Assembly (NCBI RefSeq): GCF_002127325.2
Contig: NC_035436.2
Location: 82,581,716-82,645,715, forward strand
Length of the DNA stretch: 64,000 nucleotides
Reading direction: 5' to 3'
DNA from: Helianthus annuus
Taxonomy: Eukaryota; Streptophyta; Magnoliopsida; Asterales; Asteraceae
The notes beneath the pieces were generated by a model. That model had not been told where the DNA came from, did no database searches, and saw only the letters and a list, made by a program, of their open reading frames with translations. This document shows positions 23,027 to 35,340 of this stretch, piece by piece (within the stretch, counting starts at the first letter, position 1; each line of letters starts with the position of its first letter). A program made the translations under genes and the position numbers.

Positions 23027-23461
23027 ATGCGCGTAAATCTACAAAAGAAGCTCCGGAGGCTACCACACGTGTTTAGCCAGGTTCTTGAGCTCCCTCTCCA
23101 ATCACACGCGAATGTTTTAATTGAAGATAGACCCGACTGCTTTAGATTCACAGCGACTATCGAGAATAACGCGTTTAGTGGCCAGGTGAGGGCGCATGCG
23201 GTGAAGATTTATCCTGGAGTGACGAAAGTTGTTGTTAGGGAAGGAAATGGTGAGGGGAAGGTGGAATTGTGGTTGGATGAATTAGAGGTTGATGTGTGGA
23301 GGTTTAGGCTTCCGGCTACAACGCGACCAGAGTTAGCAACCGCGGTTGTTATGGGGACGAAGCTTGTTGTTACGGTGCCTAAGGGAGGGGGGAGTTATGG
23401 TGGCCGGAAGGTTGGAGCGGTGGCGGGTGGTGGTGTGTGTGTATTTGTACGGAAAATGTAG
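23027..23461 (+). CDS. HSP20-like (alpha-crystallin-type) small protein
   Basis: An intact single-exon frame of 144 codons and the only convincing host gene in the window. Residues about 39-122 resemble the alpha-crystallin/HSP20-like fold: a run of beta-strand-type segments (CFRFTATIE, AHAVKIYPGVTKVVV, VELWLDELEVDVWRFRLP) ending in GTKLVVTVPKG, like the G-x-L-x-V-x-x-PK motif of that family. The N-terminus is basic (MRVNLQKKLRR) and the tail Gly-rich (GGGSYGGRK). Plant members of this atypical group are small and poorly characterised; a chaperone role is inferred only from the fold. The start is the first ATG after an AT-rich leader with no upstream ATG nearby. A TTTATAAG box is near 22919. 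It lies just right of the tandem duplication. Confidence 0.7.
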   Translation: MRVNLQKKLRRLPHVFSQVLELPLQSHANVLIEDRPDCFRFTATIENNAFSGQVRAHAVKIYPGVTKVVVREGNGEGKVELWLDELEVDVWRFRLPATTRPELATAVVMGTKLVVTVPKGGGSYGGRKVGAVAGGGVCVFVRKM

Positions 23462-24034
23462 TGCATGACTATAGATGGTAGGTATGTTAGCATTGTAATG
23501 CATCCTTTGATATTTTCTTGTAGTAGATGGCTAGTAAGTAACATAATTAAGTTCATGAGAATGTTGTTCAATCCATATTTGCAATTTATGCCAACAGATT
23601 TTCGTATATATCTTGGAAATGAAAATTCATTTGATTTTGTGTAGAACATGCTAGATATCAAATAAATATTAAGTAGAGGATAATGAAAATCGTATAAATA
23701 TTTGTATGTAATGCTTATCAAATCTAGTAAGAGAAAGATCTGTTGATAATTTTCGTGTAATTGGATTAACTTGTTAATCAAAATGTATCATGACATCCAT
23801 CAAATAAGTGAGTGTGAAATGCATTTTTTTTATTTTATTACGATTTTAAGTACTCGGAAACCTCATTAGCTCTTAGGGGCGAAACCCATAAGGAATTGGT
23901 TTTTCAAGAAGGCAATGCCTCTTGGCAAGGTTTGAGAGGAGCGTCGTCCCTAAAAGCAGGGTCTAAGGGGCAGTAGACTATAGCGAGATCTAAGAGGCAA
24001 AACCCCTAATCAACCAATATTTCTTTATTAACAA
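23462..24034. other. Downstream flank of the HSP20-like gene
   Basis: AT-rich sequence with AATAAA-like strings near 23662, then a block with AGGGGCGAAACCC and related short repeats (23870-24010). No gene or defined element is seen. Confidence 0.5.
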
Positions 24035-24064
24035 CTAGTGGTATTAAATCCGCGCGTTGCGCGG
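24035..24064 (-). mobile_element. Helitron-like 3' terminus (-)
   Basis: On the minus strand a perfect CCGCGC-AAC-GCGCGG hairpin is followed by ATTTAATACCACTAG and then T. The end ATACCACTAG matches the two plus-strand termini at 20503 and 22701, so all three belong to one family. The element body would extend right; its 5' TC end was not found. Confidence 0.6.
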
Positions 24065-24461
24065 TGGGTGGGTATCGGTTCATTTAACTACGGTACCGAC
24101 GTACACTTGTTATAGCAAACAACAGAGAAAAAAAAAATCATGATATGACCAAAAATATACCAACACAACATGAATTTGGTTGGTATCGGTGTGTGTCGTT
24201 GTGCCACCTACACTTGTTACAGCAACCCGTAGAGAAAAAAAAATCTTGATATGACCAAAATATACCGACACGTGATCTACATCGATCGAAAACAAATGCA
24301 AGGTATATAGGATTTATAAAAAGAACACATAACACATAAAAAGCCACTAAATAGCACATATAAAAAACCACTAAATAAAAAATATAAAAAAATATTGAAA
24401 ACAAAGAATTAACACTAAATAGCACATATAAAAAACCACCAAATAAAAAATATAAAAAAAT

Positions 24462-24880
24462 GAGTAAACTGACATTTTGGTCCCTGAGGTTTGGTTACTT
24501 TTGCCACTTTAGTCCAAAACTCAAACCTTTTGCATCTGGGTCCCTATGGTTTCAGTTTTATTGCCATTTTGGCCCAAAAATGAAATCAGGTCATACTTGT
24601 CTTATAAAATCCTGAAATTTTGTCATTTTCCTCGGGGGTAAATCAGGTCATACTTGTCTTATAAAATACAGTATTTATTTATAAAAAAGAAATGATCATT
24701 TTGCCCCTGCGGAAAATGACAAAATAACAGGATTTTATAAGACAAATATGACCTGATTTCATTTTTGAACCAAAATGGCAATAAAACTGAAACCAAAGGG
24801 ACCCAGATGCAAAAAGTTTGAGTTTTGGACTAAAGTGGCAAAATTGACCAAACTACAGGGACAAAAATGACAGTTTACTC
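24462..24880. mobile_element. Foldback MITE, Mutator-like
   Basis: 419 bp with ends GAGTAAACTG and CAGTTTACTC and imperfect terminal inverted repeats of roughly 150 bp covering most of the element. It is flanked by the perfect 9-bp duplication TAAAAAAAT (24453-24461, 24881-24889), typical of MULE-type insertion. It has no coding capacity. Confidence 0.8.
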
Positions 24881-24889
24881 TAAAAAAAT

Positions 24890-25682
24890 ATTGAAAACAA
24901 AGAATTAGTGTTCATTGACTTTATCTATTAACATATAGTAATAATTCATCAGAAATTAATTTGGGAAACTAAGCATTAACATTCGAGATAGGATTTTGGC
25001 TTCAAGATATACACAATTTGAGTTATAGAGTAGAATTTTTCGGTTGCAGTTATTGGCCCTAACTCTAAATTCGAAATACCTTTCATTCGGTTAGAATCTG
25101 GTTCACAAAATTCTATACATCGCATACTTGTTCTTTAGGAATTTTGGATGGTTTTGTTTTATCTGATTGGAAAGTTCGAGGTAACTATCTAATTGTTTTA
25201 ATATGAAAGTGATCACGTATGACTATTGGATTAGATCATCGATAACAATAGAGCAAGTCCAAACTCCAAAATGACTATTTAACATGTCACAGCATTCTAA
25301 ACCACGACCACTTTAAACCTACACTTTTTTCCTTCAACAATAAACCACTTCAAACCTTCACCCCATTATCCATCTCATCGCCTAATATTTTATTCTATTT
25401 AAATATTATACAAGTTTAAGATCCCGCGAGTTTCGCGGGTGGCTTAACACAAACATAATATCTACTGGCATTGAGATAAACTTTGTAGTGAAAGAACTTT
25501 TCAATATAAACATATAAAAATGATACTAAAATACAAAATTATAGATAAATGAGTAGCCCAAGCCTACTATCAAAAGGCCGCCCGAAGGACCACTACAACA
25601 AAACCCGTTTGGATTAGATTCGAACTTGAGCTCTCTTGTTATCAACAAGAATATGATATTAATTGATGATGTACCTTACTAA
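24890..25682. other. AT-rich intergenic sequence with one hairpin
   Basis: No gene is seen. At 25423-25439 CCCGCGA-GTT-TCGCGGG is a perfect 7-bp hairpin like that of the minus Helitron end, but no CTRR terminus follows, so it is not called as one. Confidence 0.4.
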
Positions 25683-25992
25683 GGCTATAGGGTGTGGTCA
25701 TGACCCTCATAATCATCATGACCCTCCACATCAATGCCATGTCACCTACTTCTAATCCATCATCCAAAACCACTACCCTAAGGGTGTGGTCATGACTCAA
25801 ACCACTATTATCTTACTTTAATTTATTTTTGTGAAAAGGAAAGAAAATATTAAATATGGAAAGTAGGCTCATGGTTGCCATGGTTTAATCCATGGGAATC
25901 ATGGTGGATGAGACAAGGGGGTGGTGTAGCAATTCATTAATGGTCCTACGTGGCGATTAAAGACCCAACAATGCCCCTCACACCCTATAGCC
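25683..25992. mobile_element. Tourist-like (PIF/Harbinger) MITE 1
   Basis: 310 bp with inverted ends GGCTATAGGGTGTG and CACACCCTATAGCC, flanked by TAA on both sides (25680-25682, 25993-25995). The 3-bp TWA duplication is the PIF/Harbinger signature. Noncoding. Confidence 0.8.
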
Positions 25993-26228
25993 TAAGTAGC
26001 ATTGCATGTGTTCTCGGCTAATTCCTTTTTTAACTCTTGTAAATTCAAACTATAATTTTTACATGAAGATTAAATAGGTAAATTTGGATTAGTATCTAAA
26101 TGCACAAATTGAACCATTACCAAAATTCCTCTTTAATGCACTCCAATTGCAAAAAATGTTGTATTTTTTGGGATCCATCTACACTTAAAGACATATCAGT
26201 TGCAGTAGTTCTTATCTTTGCATAATAA

Positions 26229-26544
26229 GGGCACTGGGGGCACTGCGTTATTCAACAATGATGGGGAAAAACAACGCGTGGAAAACAAAGATTCCCACCG
26301 CCACTCCCTTTTCCACGCGTGATAGTTCAACGTTGGGGCGATTCCGTATTTTTTTTCACAGCGTGATAGTTGTTGGTTGTGAGGGTAGTTGTTGGTTGGG
26401 GGAAATTGTTGGGTGTGGTGGTGAGTGATGACCACCGCCACTAAAAAAGTTGTGAGTGATGGAAAAATGGTTGCTGACATGGCAAAACATTATTGGATAT
26501 TGTGAGTGATGGAATTCTATCACTAGTGACCACCCCCACTCCCC
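26229..26544. mobile_element. Tourist-like MITE 2
   Basis: 316 bp with imperfect inverted ends (GGGCACTGGGGG and CCCCCACTCCCC), flanked by TAA at 26226-26228 and 26545-26547. Its internal open frames are chance. It is a different family from MITE 1. Confidence 0.65.
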
Positions 26545-26547
26545 TAA

Positions 26548-26977
26548 AGCTTTCACCTGGCATGCATATGGCAACAAGATCTACATCAAGAAGTTAACAA
26601 TCTAGATTAACTAATTACGGTAATTCAATATTGAAATAAAATAAACTTAGTAGGTAATTTAGAAATTTGATAACTCAGGAGCCAGATCCCATGATCTAAA
26701 AAAGTTCAATAAAAATTAGCATTAAAGATATTGCAACAATAAAGTTCATAATCCTAGTGAATTATACAAATTGGGTCGTAAAACTAATAATCACACGATT
26801 TATATCACTAAATTAGTGATTTATCATAGATTGACCAGTGGAAAGAATACCTAAATTTGCCACTGTCAACCATCAAATTATATGAACTTAGATAATATAA
26901 ATTTTGTTTGCTATCAATAACACATAGAAGAAATTACCTCAACACTTGCCATTGGAATTCAATGGGCGGATACAAAT
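26548..26977. other. AT-rich intergenic sequence
   Basis: I see no gene or element border before LTR B2 starts at 26978. Confidence 0.5.
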
Positions 26978-27929
26978 TGTGACAACTGTGCCTATACTTA
27001 TCATTAACCAATCCTGAACAATTTCATAAGCAATGAAACCTTGTGTTTCATTTATTGGATTGTGTAATTATCCAAGATATTTGCACGTTTTCAATCTTTG
27101 TTCAATTTCGAGCTCTTAAACATTTTCTAGAAAGCTATACGTAAACTGTACGTAAAACATAATCAGTTTAATGCGACGTACGTTCCGGAACAGTAACATA
27201 AGTTAAGCATACCCTAAATACCCTTAACATAACTTAGAAATAAGTTTCGTAGGGTTCGGTATGTCAAAACATGTTGCACAGGGACTAAATGCTTCAAAAC
27301 TGCGAAAGTATGCCAATTCGCGTATATACTGCATTCTGACCATATCCGTACATCCAAATATTTTTTGTAATCATTAAAATATTGTATTTTAGTGATGGGA
27401 ATGCAAAAAGACCTTTCGTTTCGCAATTTGGATCGTTTTCGCGTTCGCTACAACTTTCATCGTAATTAAGCGAAAAATGCAACAGTATAGCCAAACGAAC
27501 CAACATCCACGATATTTCCAAGCATATTTCAAGTCTCCTATACCTTAACATCCTTGTAAAGCCTTAAAATTGGTTTAACGAGGGTTAAATGCATCGAAAA
27601 CAAGTTTATAGGGTTGCAGGGACTGAAACTGCCAAAATTGAAAACTGTTATGCATGCTCTCGCGCCACGCGATAGCACACATTTTTCCTGGCGTGACACG
27701 CGATAGCCCCCTATTTTCAGAACTTTCTAAATAGCTTCCCAGCTGTTGCAAACTGATTTCCAACTTGGTTTTTGCAATCTTATGGGCCATTTAAGTGTTC
27801 CCCAAGGCTTGCTACCTGGTCCAAACACTTGTAGGGATGAGATTAATCCTAGGGCAACACTTGTAGGGATGAGATTAATCCTTGGGCAACACATAAACAC
27901 ATGTCATGATCCTATTAATCCATAAACAC

Positions 27930-27938
27930 TATAAATAG
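27930..27938 (+). promoter_or_regulatory. TATA box of LTR B2
   Basis: TATAAATAG in the conserved LTR position, about 170 bp before the hairpin array. Confidence 0.6.
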
Positions 27939-28106
27939 CCAACTTCATTCATTCAACAATTGCTCATTCCTTTCTTTCTTCTTCATCTGCTCTAATTGGA
28001 GTGCTGCCACATTGTTGGAGGCTTCCTAACTGAGTTTTCTTCATCCTAAAACATAAGTGAGTGTTCTTACTAGCCTTGTTTATTCATTTTCAGCTATTTC
28101 AAGCTA

Positions 28107-28551
28107 AAAGTCAAACAATGTTTGACTTTCGGTTTAGACGATGAATTGGTCAAATCAAAGTTCAATTGAACTCTGCAACGTGATCGTAATCATGATGGTT
28201 ATAATCCCTTGCGATTATACCTACTGATTACCATGTTTACTAGTCGAAGTGACGAATCAAAGTTCCGGTCAAAATGCACGTTTATGTGCATTTTACGACA
28301 GAACTATTTTCGGGTATCAAAACACTTTGTTTTGATAACAAGTCAGTTTTCCAACTAAGTTAAACATGTTTTGACATGTTTAACTCGTCAGTTCTAATTT
28401 AGTGCTTATTTAGAGTCGTAAGTCGAGCGGTCTTGACCACCGCTTTGACTTTCGAATCCGACCTGTTTGGTCGATCTTAGGATCCGACCAAACACATTTG
28501 TGACCATAGTTGTATAGGGAACAACCTACAGAGGTTATACCTTATGGTCAC
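28107..28551 (+). other. Hairpin array in LTR B2
   Basis: Same order of inverted repeats as B3, somewhat decayed: AAAGTCAAAC with GTTTGACTTT, a CAAAGTTCAATTGAACT palindrome, TCAAAACA with TGTTTTGA, GTTAAACATGT with ACATGTTTAAC, and GTGACCATA with TATGGTCAC. The last pair carries the C-G version seen in B1. Confidence 0.6.
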
Positions 28552-29221
28552 TTTGTTTGGTTAGATAAGTCGTTTATATGCCCTTTAAAAATGACCAAAA
28601 TGCCCTTTTTGGTCATAAATTCATTTTAAGCACATGTAATCAAACTGTTGACATCTAAACTGATATAATAACATTTTTAAACATGTTTGGGCATATTAGA
28701 CTTATCATATGACATATATAACCATCTGACCTTATATTTACGCAAACGACACGTTAAAGTAGCGTAAACTACCTTAACGAGTCGTAACGGGTCAAAAGCA
28801 CTTAGGATTACTTTCAAATCAGAATGTTAAGTTTATTAAATCATTCCATATGAGTTCCAATACTCATTTGATTTATAGAACTTCATTCTATCCTATCCAC
28901 CTATTAGTGTCCCGACTTATTTACATGGTATCCGATACTAGGTGCCACTTGATTCCTTATTCCTTCAAGCATTGTTTGATCTTTACTAAAAGACTTAAGC
29001 AATCCCAAGTGAGTACATAGTCCTTTCTTTTACTTTTGCAAATATTTTGGGGTGAAACATATTGTGCTTAATGTTACTTTCATGTTTTCATGACACATAC
29101 ATGCTATGGTCATCTAGTACACATATACTACATGATTTCAATAATGTTTTGCTTCGTATGTTGACTTAGCATGCCTAGCACATTGATTTCAATGATACTT
29201 TTGCTGCATATGTTGACTTAA

Positions 29222-29675
29222 TGTAGGATCATATTCGGACCCGAACGAGTCGATCAGAAGAGTTTATCTCAAAACGAAAGGCGGAAACAGACTTATCGAG
29301 GTCAATTCAGCACACAAATCACTTTAACTGTCGATATTATTGATATAATGACGTTTTACAGTGTGACGACACTTCGGCAGCACTTCGTTGCAAAACCGGA
29401 AAATCTATATGTGATTTCGCTTGGAACAACCTATAAATAGGCGTATGATTCCGCTTGAACACATCTCAAGCGGAATTAATCATGAAACTTTCAAGCGAAA
29501 TCAGCATAATTACTCGAGCGGAATTAGAACATATTTAATTTCGCTTGAACATGACCTGATGTCATTTCAAGCGGAATCACCACTAATTTCCACTTTCTTG
29601 TTTTTCGTGCCCTGATCTAACTAGTTCTATACAAGACTCGATACAAGATGAAGTCGACAGACGCATGCACCAACA
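29222..29675 (-). repeat. Element C 3' LTR
   Basis: 454 bp. It contains several copies of TTCAAGCGGAAT or TTCAAGCGAAAT in both orientations and a CTATTTATAG box. Next to it at 29676-29688 lies the polypurine tract. Confidence 0.9.
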
Positions 29676-29688
29676 AACTCCCCCTCGA
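29676..29688 (-). promoter_or_regulatory. Polypurine tract of element C
   Basis: In sense CGAGGGGGAGTT directly precedes the 3' LTR start TGTTGGTGC, as expected for plus-strand priming. Confidence 0.85.
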
Positions 29689-31591
29689 ATGTTGACGAGT
29701 CTTCAGTGTCGAGTCTTCGCATCTTCAATCTTTATCAGTCTTCGGGCTTCTTTTCGAAGTATCTTACGCTGTAAAGCATCAAATCTCTCTTTTCTTCTCT
29801 ATCATCACCAACAGACTCTCACAATCAGAACCTGGCTCTTTGTCATTCAGACTCCCCCTCTCAATTAGCTGGATCGCAGTCTGGCTTCCACAAGCTCAAG
29901 ATCGTCGTCTGGCTTATACTCTGTTCTGAATCGAAATCCTGACTCTCTTTAATCACAAGCTTCTCAGGATCGATTAACCCAGCATTTACTCAAACCTGCA
30001 CATTCTCTACAACAAACATAAGCTTTTTTATGATAAAGATTTGACAATCTTAGACACTACTTGCAGATCTCTGACGAACCACTTGCAGAAAATATTTTAA
30101 AACTTTTTAAACACAATCTTCCCAAACCTGTTCGTCATGTTTAGCACTTGAGATTTTGAAAATCAGCTCTTCAACACAAGTTGTCGAAAATCTTTTTGGA
30201 TTTTTTTTTTCAAAAGTTTATGCTAAAACACACTTAAAATCTTTTTGAGATTTTTGATAAAGAAATACAGTAAAGAAATTTTTACAGACAATCTTTTTGT
30301 GAGTTTGTGTAAGAGGATCATATCAGTAACTGAGACAAATCACCAACACCGTTAAGCTTCATTTCATTTTAAGTTCTAAACAATTCACCTAGATTGTCAG
30401 TATACTGGTCCAGTTAAATTTTCACACAAAGTTCAGCTGTTCCGAGATACGAATTAGTGTCTTAAGAACTTAAACTTATTCACGTGTCCCACCACTTAAA
30501 TATACTCCCGTATCCAGATCCCAATATTCAGTCTTACAGGTGAGTATACCACATATGATATCTGTAAAGGGGTTAGATGCGAAACCGTGAGAGCTCAGGT
30601 CAGAACTTCCGTTCAGCAGAGAGATTACGGCTCGACTTTTGGTGAGTCCCCTTTAGAGGATCTTTTCTTCAGCAGCACATCATTAGCATTTTTCAATGTT
30701 TCATCATTTTTATGCTGAGGGTAGGCTATATTTCAAGCAAACGTAAAGTATTCTCCGGGGACTAGGCAATTGCTTCCGCAAAATCAGAAGTCTCGGGATA
30801 ATACCCCAGATATCACTGAGTATAAAGACCTAGTATCTCAGAAAGAGGGACCTTTCAAACAAGATTTCGGGGGTTACTCATATATCCAAGAAATGTTCCC
30901 CACGAGATAAGTAAGTTTGAAATTTAAATTTATATCTCGTCACAATCTACTAAATGTGCAAAAACCTACTGGCACATCAGTAGTGAGATTGTTTACCAAC
31001 ATTTTTGACTTTTCATTTCTTTAGCATGTTGTGATAGTCCACTGATGTACTATCATTTCCTTTTTTTCAACAAAAACTCATTTTTGAATTTTATCATGTT
31101 TTTTGTTTTTTTTTTCAGTTTTTCTGATGTTTTTGGATTTTCTAAAATTCTCACTCCCCCTAAAATTCAGAAACATTTAAAAAAATTTGAAAACAAACTG
31201 TACAAACAAAGTTGACAACTGTTGTGAATTGCTTCAATCCTCCATTCACTGGGCATAAACAATCAGAACTCCCCCTCTCAACAAACTATTTTCCCATTAA
31301 GATTTCAAAACACTTAAGTTTATTTTAATCAAAATGGTTTTTCCGGAAAATAAGTTTAGTTGATTTTACCATTTGTAGGTTCGGGGTAAACTCATCACAT
31401 TGTTCATCTTTAACCACTTGTAGGAAATCAAGTACAAGTTAATGTCCCTGATTTACCACTTTCAAGTATTCACAATCCAACCTCTGTACCACTTGTAAGA
31501 CGAAATCACTTTTCATGAATTTCTCAAGAAAGATACCGATTCCTGCTCCTCGCTTACCGACCTGGGAGCTCCGGCAAGTAAGGTTTTTCTA
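29689..31591 (-). mobile_element. Element C 3' noncoding region
   Basis: About 1.9 kb between gag and the PPT, where pol would normally lie. I see no protease, integrase, RT or RNase H motifs in any frame, only AT-rich sequence with CACTTGTAGG-type phrases and ACTCCCCCT strings at about 29678, 29850, 31155 and 31270. Confidence 0.6.
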
Positions 31592-34500
31592 TTAAAAAAA
31601 TATATCCACCCAAGCCTGACCAGCCTTGGGTGTTACCGAGCTACCAACACTCGGTTTCTTACCTCCCATTTTCTTCTCATAGAATTCTTTAACCCCTTTG
31701 ACTTTTCTATCAATCATTTTTCCAAAGATGTGTTTTACTTTGGGGTTAAAGGCCTTTTCAATATCAAAAACCTTTTTGTCATAATAAAATTGGTTTGATA
31801 TCTCTATTTTACCAATTTTTCTTCTTAAAATTTTCAGCCCGAAGTGGTGAAAAATTCTCATCATCCACAGTCGGAACTGATTCTTCACCATTTTTCTCAA
31901 CCTGTGGCTCCTCTGATTTTGTGGAATCAGATTCATCGCCAGAAGATAGCTCCTCTGATTTTGATCTATCAGAATCATCGCTAGTACTATCAACAGACTT
32001 CTTAACAACCCATTTCTGGTTGTCAGATTTAGCTCTTTTCTTGTAAAATCTGTTTGAACATTCACCAATTTCAAATGTTGAATTTTTGAAAAGTTTGGTT
32101 CTATCAATTGGCGGTTCAAACTCAATTACTTTCTCTTTCAGTTTATAAACTCCTTGTTTGGTTTGGATTGCTTGTGAACACTTCATGGCAATATGACCAC
32201 TTTTTCCACACTTGAAATAGGTTCTAGTTTTCTTCTTCTGATCCACAGTCTACATTTCTTCTTGCTTCTTTGCAAGGAACTCTCTGTTTGACTGTTTTCT
32301 GAATATCTTTTCTTTCTCTTCTTCAGAAGATGTACCTGAAACAAATGTCATTTTGATTTAAAATCTCGAACATATTTTTCATTTTCCTGTTTTTCTGTTG
32401 GAGTAAAACCTAACCCTTTCTTTTTGAAGTTACCGTTATGATTTGGTTTCTTTTGATAACCAGAACCAGAACTATAACCCTTTTTCTTGTTTAGACGTTG
32501 TTAAACTCTCGAGGTGTAAGGTCTTGGTTTTCTTGTAAGATTTAAATCTTTTATTTCAGAAATATTGATTTCTGTTAGTTTGAAAACCTTTTTTATCATC
32601 TCAGTTTTGACACCTCTTATTGGAAATTCCTCATCAGAATATAATCTGTCAGAATCATTCAAAGTATATGCCACTTTAAATGTTTCATCATTCAAATTAG
32701 ATTTTGATAACATGAATTCTTTATCATAAACTCTTTTGCCCTATTTTTCATTTTGACCCGGAGTGCTGGACTCAGACTTTGACTTCGGCATAGACTCCGA
32801 CTTTGACTCCTCAGTTTCATCGTTATCTAACACATGATCCACCACTTTCTTCATTAATTGAGATTATTGATCAGTGTCAGACGATGTAAACGTGACATCA
32901 ATACTTTCTGGCAAATTGACTGAGGACTCCGACTCCCATTGTAAGTTTGTTGCCTTTTGGACTCTTTCAGAATTTGGATTTCTGCGCAGATATCCATTTT
33001 CCAGCGGGGGTGGACACTTGTTGTAACTGACACCTTGTTTCTTACCAGAATTCTTTTTGTCAGTCTTTTTCTTTGTGTCATTCTTCTTTTCAGGAGCCTT
33101 TTCTTCAGAAATCTTCTGTTCTTCAGTTACTTCATCATCTTCAAACGCCTTCATGCCTTCAACAGTTAGATAAATCCTGTCAATAACATAAGAAGTACAT
33201 GAGTAACTTTTCAACAAACGATTAACTCTTTCAGTTTCAATTCTTTGAGTCTCCAGTTTCTGTTCTAAAACAGCACACTTCTCGATGTAGTTGTTCACAA
33301 CTTTCTGTTTGATCATAAACGCTCCTTGAAGTGTCTTCATTGCTGTTGCATGCTCTTCGCTCGTATCATTGTACATATTCATAGCTTTGTTCAGCACATC
33401 ATAAGACTCCTTCAATCTGTTTATGTTGTGAATTAATGAACTGTTTTGTTTCTTCATTGCTTCACAATTTTCACAACTCACTGGACTCTTCTTTACAACA
33501 GCTTCTTCATCAAATTTGAAAGCTGGAACTTCTTTCACTTTTCTTCTGACCACCAGAACATCTTCATCATCACTGTTGATCGGTGTTTTGATCTTTTTCT
33601 TTTTCTTTTTCTGCTTAGTTTTCTCATCTTCATCGTCGCTTTCTGCCATCATTTTCAAATGATCTCTCATTCTTTTTGCATAATATTCAGTATCATCATC
33701 ACTATCTTCTTCAATTCGGGCAACAAAAGCTGTGTGAACTGGAGCTTTGTTAGGATCATAATCATCCCAATTGAAATTCTCCCAGCTAAATCCTTCAGGT
33801 AACTTTTCATCGTCTTGATCAATCACACATGCTTTAGCATCAGATGGGATATATTTATCCCAGTTGAACCATGTTGATGGCTTCTTCTCATCTTGATTCA
33901 CTATACAAGCTCTCTTTGAAGAATCTTCAATCACATTTCTCCCATGTGCAGTTTGTGCCTGCTGTTGATTTGGTTGTTGAGCAACTTGATGGTAAATGGC
34001 CTTTCGGTAGTAATCATTGTTGTTGAAAGGATTTTGAGCTCCACTTGCTTCGTGATTGGTGCACTCCCTCTTGAAGTGTCCTTTTTCCCTGCAACGAAAA
34101 CAAGTGACTTTAGATTTATCAAAACCCAAAGTAGAAACATTAGCCTCACGAAGATCATCTCTTCCTGTGATCTGCTTAAATTTATCAGCTCTCCTCAACA
34201 TGCTTGCCAAACACCATTTTATATCCATCAGCTCCATCTCTTCAGCATCAATCTGATCGTAATCCTCCTTAGTAAGCATTGGATTCCCGATCCGACCTGC
34301 AACAAAACTACCATAAGATTCTAAAACAGTTCCCAACAAAGATATGTGGCTTTTTGCAATTTCTTCTGTGTAATCTTGATCATCCTCAAGATTCAAAACA
34401 ATGTTGCAATGTAATTTCCTGCCATTCTTTGTTGTTGACAAATTCGGATCAAATGATGGATATGATGAAAAACTCGTTTTGCTGCTTGATCCTTTAGATG

Positions 34501-35325
34501 AACCACTTGATGAACCCTTTGCATTGAATGCAGTTTCAACTTTTGGTGACATGTTGGTTGTTTTATCATTCAACCCTGCTTTGTAGTACAAACTAGTGTC
34601 TTGTTCACCATCAAACACTTTCATTCTTGAAATTTTTATCTGTTCCATTTCTTGTGCTTCAAGCTTCTCAATGAACTTGCTCAATGTTAGATTGTTGAAA
34701 CTTTTTTTGTTTCTTAGCATCATCAAGTATGTACCCCAAGTCTCATGTGGCAATGCATCTGCTAATTTCTCAATCAATTCCTCATTGTCTTTTTGATGCT
34801 CACTCTCTTCGTGCTTACCAACAAATTGCAGTATCTTTCGATTATCTGCTTTGTACTTTCATGTTTCAAACCATGGAATAGATCAAACTCTTTTTTCAGA
34901 AGTGATTTCTTGTTTTTGATCATCTCTTGGCTTCCAACAAACTTAGATCGTAATGCTTTCCAAATCAAATATGCACTTCCAGTGTGTTGCAGTAAGACCA
35001 AGATATCCTCTTTGACTGCTTACTGCAGTAAACCGATCATCATCTTTTCGTTCTTGTATTTCCTTTTCTCCTCGGCACTAAGATCTTTAATCGCAATCAC
35101 CTCTTTGACATCATTAGTTGGTCTAACGTACTTTGTTTCAACACATTCCCAAGCATCCAAATAGTTAGCTTGCACCCAGTTCTCAGAATGTTCTTCCCAG
35201 CCCTTATATTCCTCGATATTCATGAGCTTAGGCGGTTTTTGCATTGTCCCCATTTCATTTTCCAACGCTGTCTGCTAAGTAGGTGTGATCGGGGTAGCAA
35301 AAGCGTTACAAAATTCCTCTGCCAT
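31592..35325 (-). pseudogene. Ty1/copia gag of element C, long form with two zinc knuckles
   Basis: The reading starts at ATG 35325 (MAEEFCNAFATPITPT) and meets in-frame stops at 35275 and 35020 and a frameshift near 34787. The largest open part (34777-32864, 637 codons) then continues. It has the UBN2-type copia gag fold (YKGWEEHSENWVQANYLDAWE, then WKALRSKFVG and IIERYCNLL), a CCHC knuckle CFRCREKGHFKREC (34061-34102), acidic repeats (NWDKYIPSDAKAC and similar), and a Leu-rich coiled-coil-like part. After 32864, broken frames continue with a second knuckle (FKCGKSGHIAMKC, about 32180-32222) and a basic tail ending near 31592. Gag coats the RNA and forms the particle. Two widely spaced knuckles and the length are unusual for copia. 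Confidence 0.8.
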
Positions 35326-35340
35326 ATTTCGGTTTTCAAG

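Larger units (their letters stand above)
26978..29221 (+). mobile_element. Gypsy LTR B2, left part
   Basis: Begins TGTGACAACTGTG and matches the other B LTRs through the TATAAATAG box (27930), the hairpin array (28107-28551) and the GTGAGTACATAG motif (about 29010). It is interrupted at 29221 by copia C and resumes at 45706. CAAAT precedes it; the matching right flank is outside the window. It is more diverged than B3/B4. Confidence 0.8.

Noticed and set aside
25423..25439. Perfect GC-rich hairpin as a fourth Helitron end
   Set aside because: No CTRR follows at the right distance on either strand.
26196..26577. Two open frames of 73-94 codons
   Set aside because: They span a Tourist-like MITE and its flanks; His/Thr/Pro-rich translation is typical of a chance frame.
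29421..29615. 64-codon ORF on the plus strand, repeated at 45451
   Set aside because: Lies entirely in the two LTRs of copia C, antisense to the element, with no protein features.
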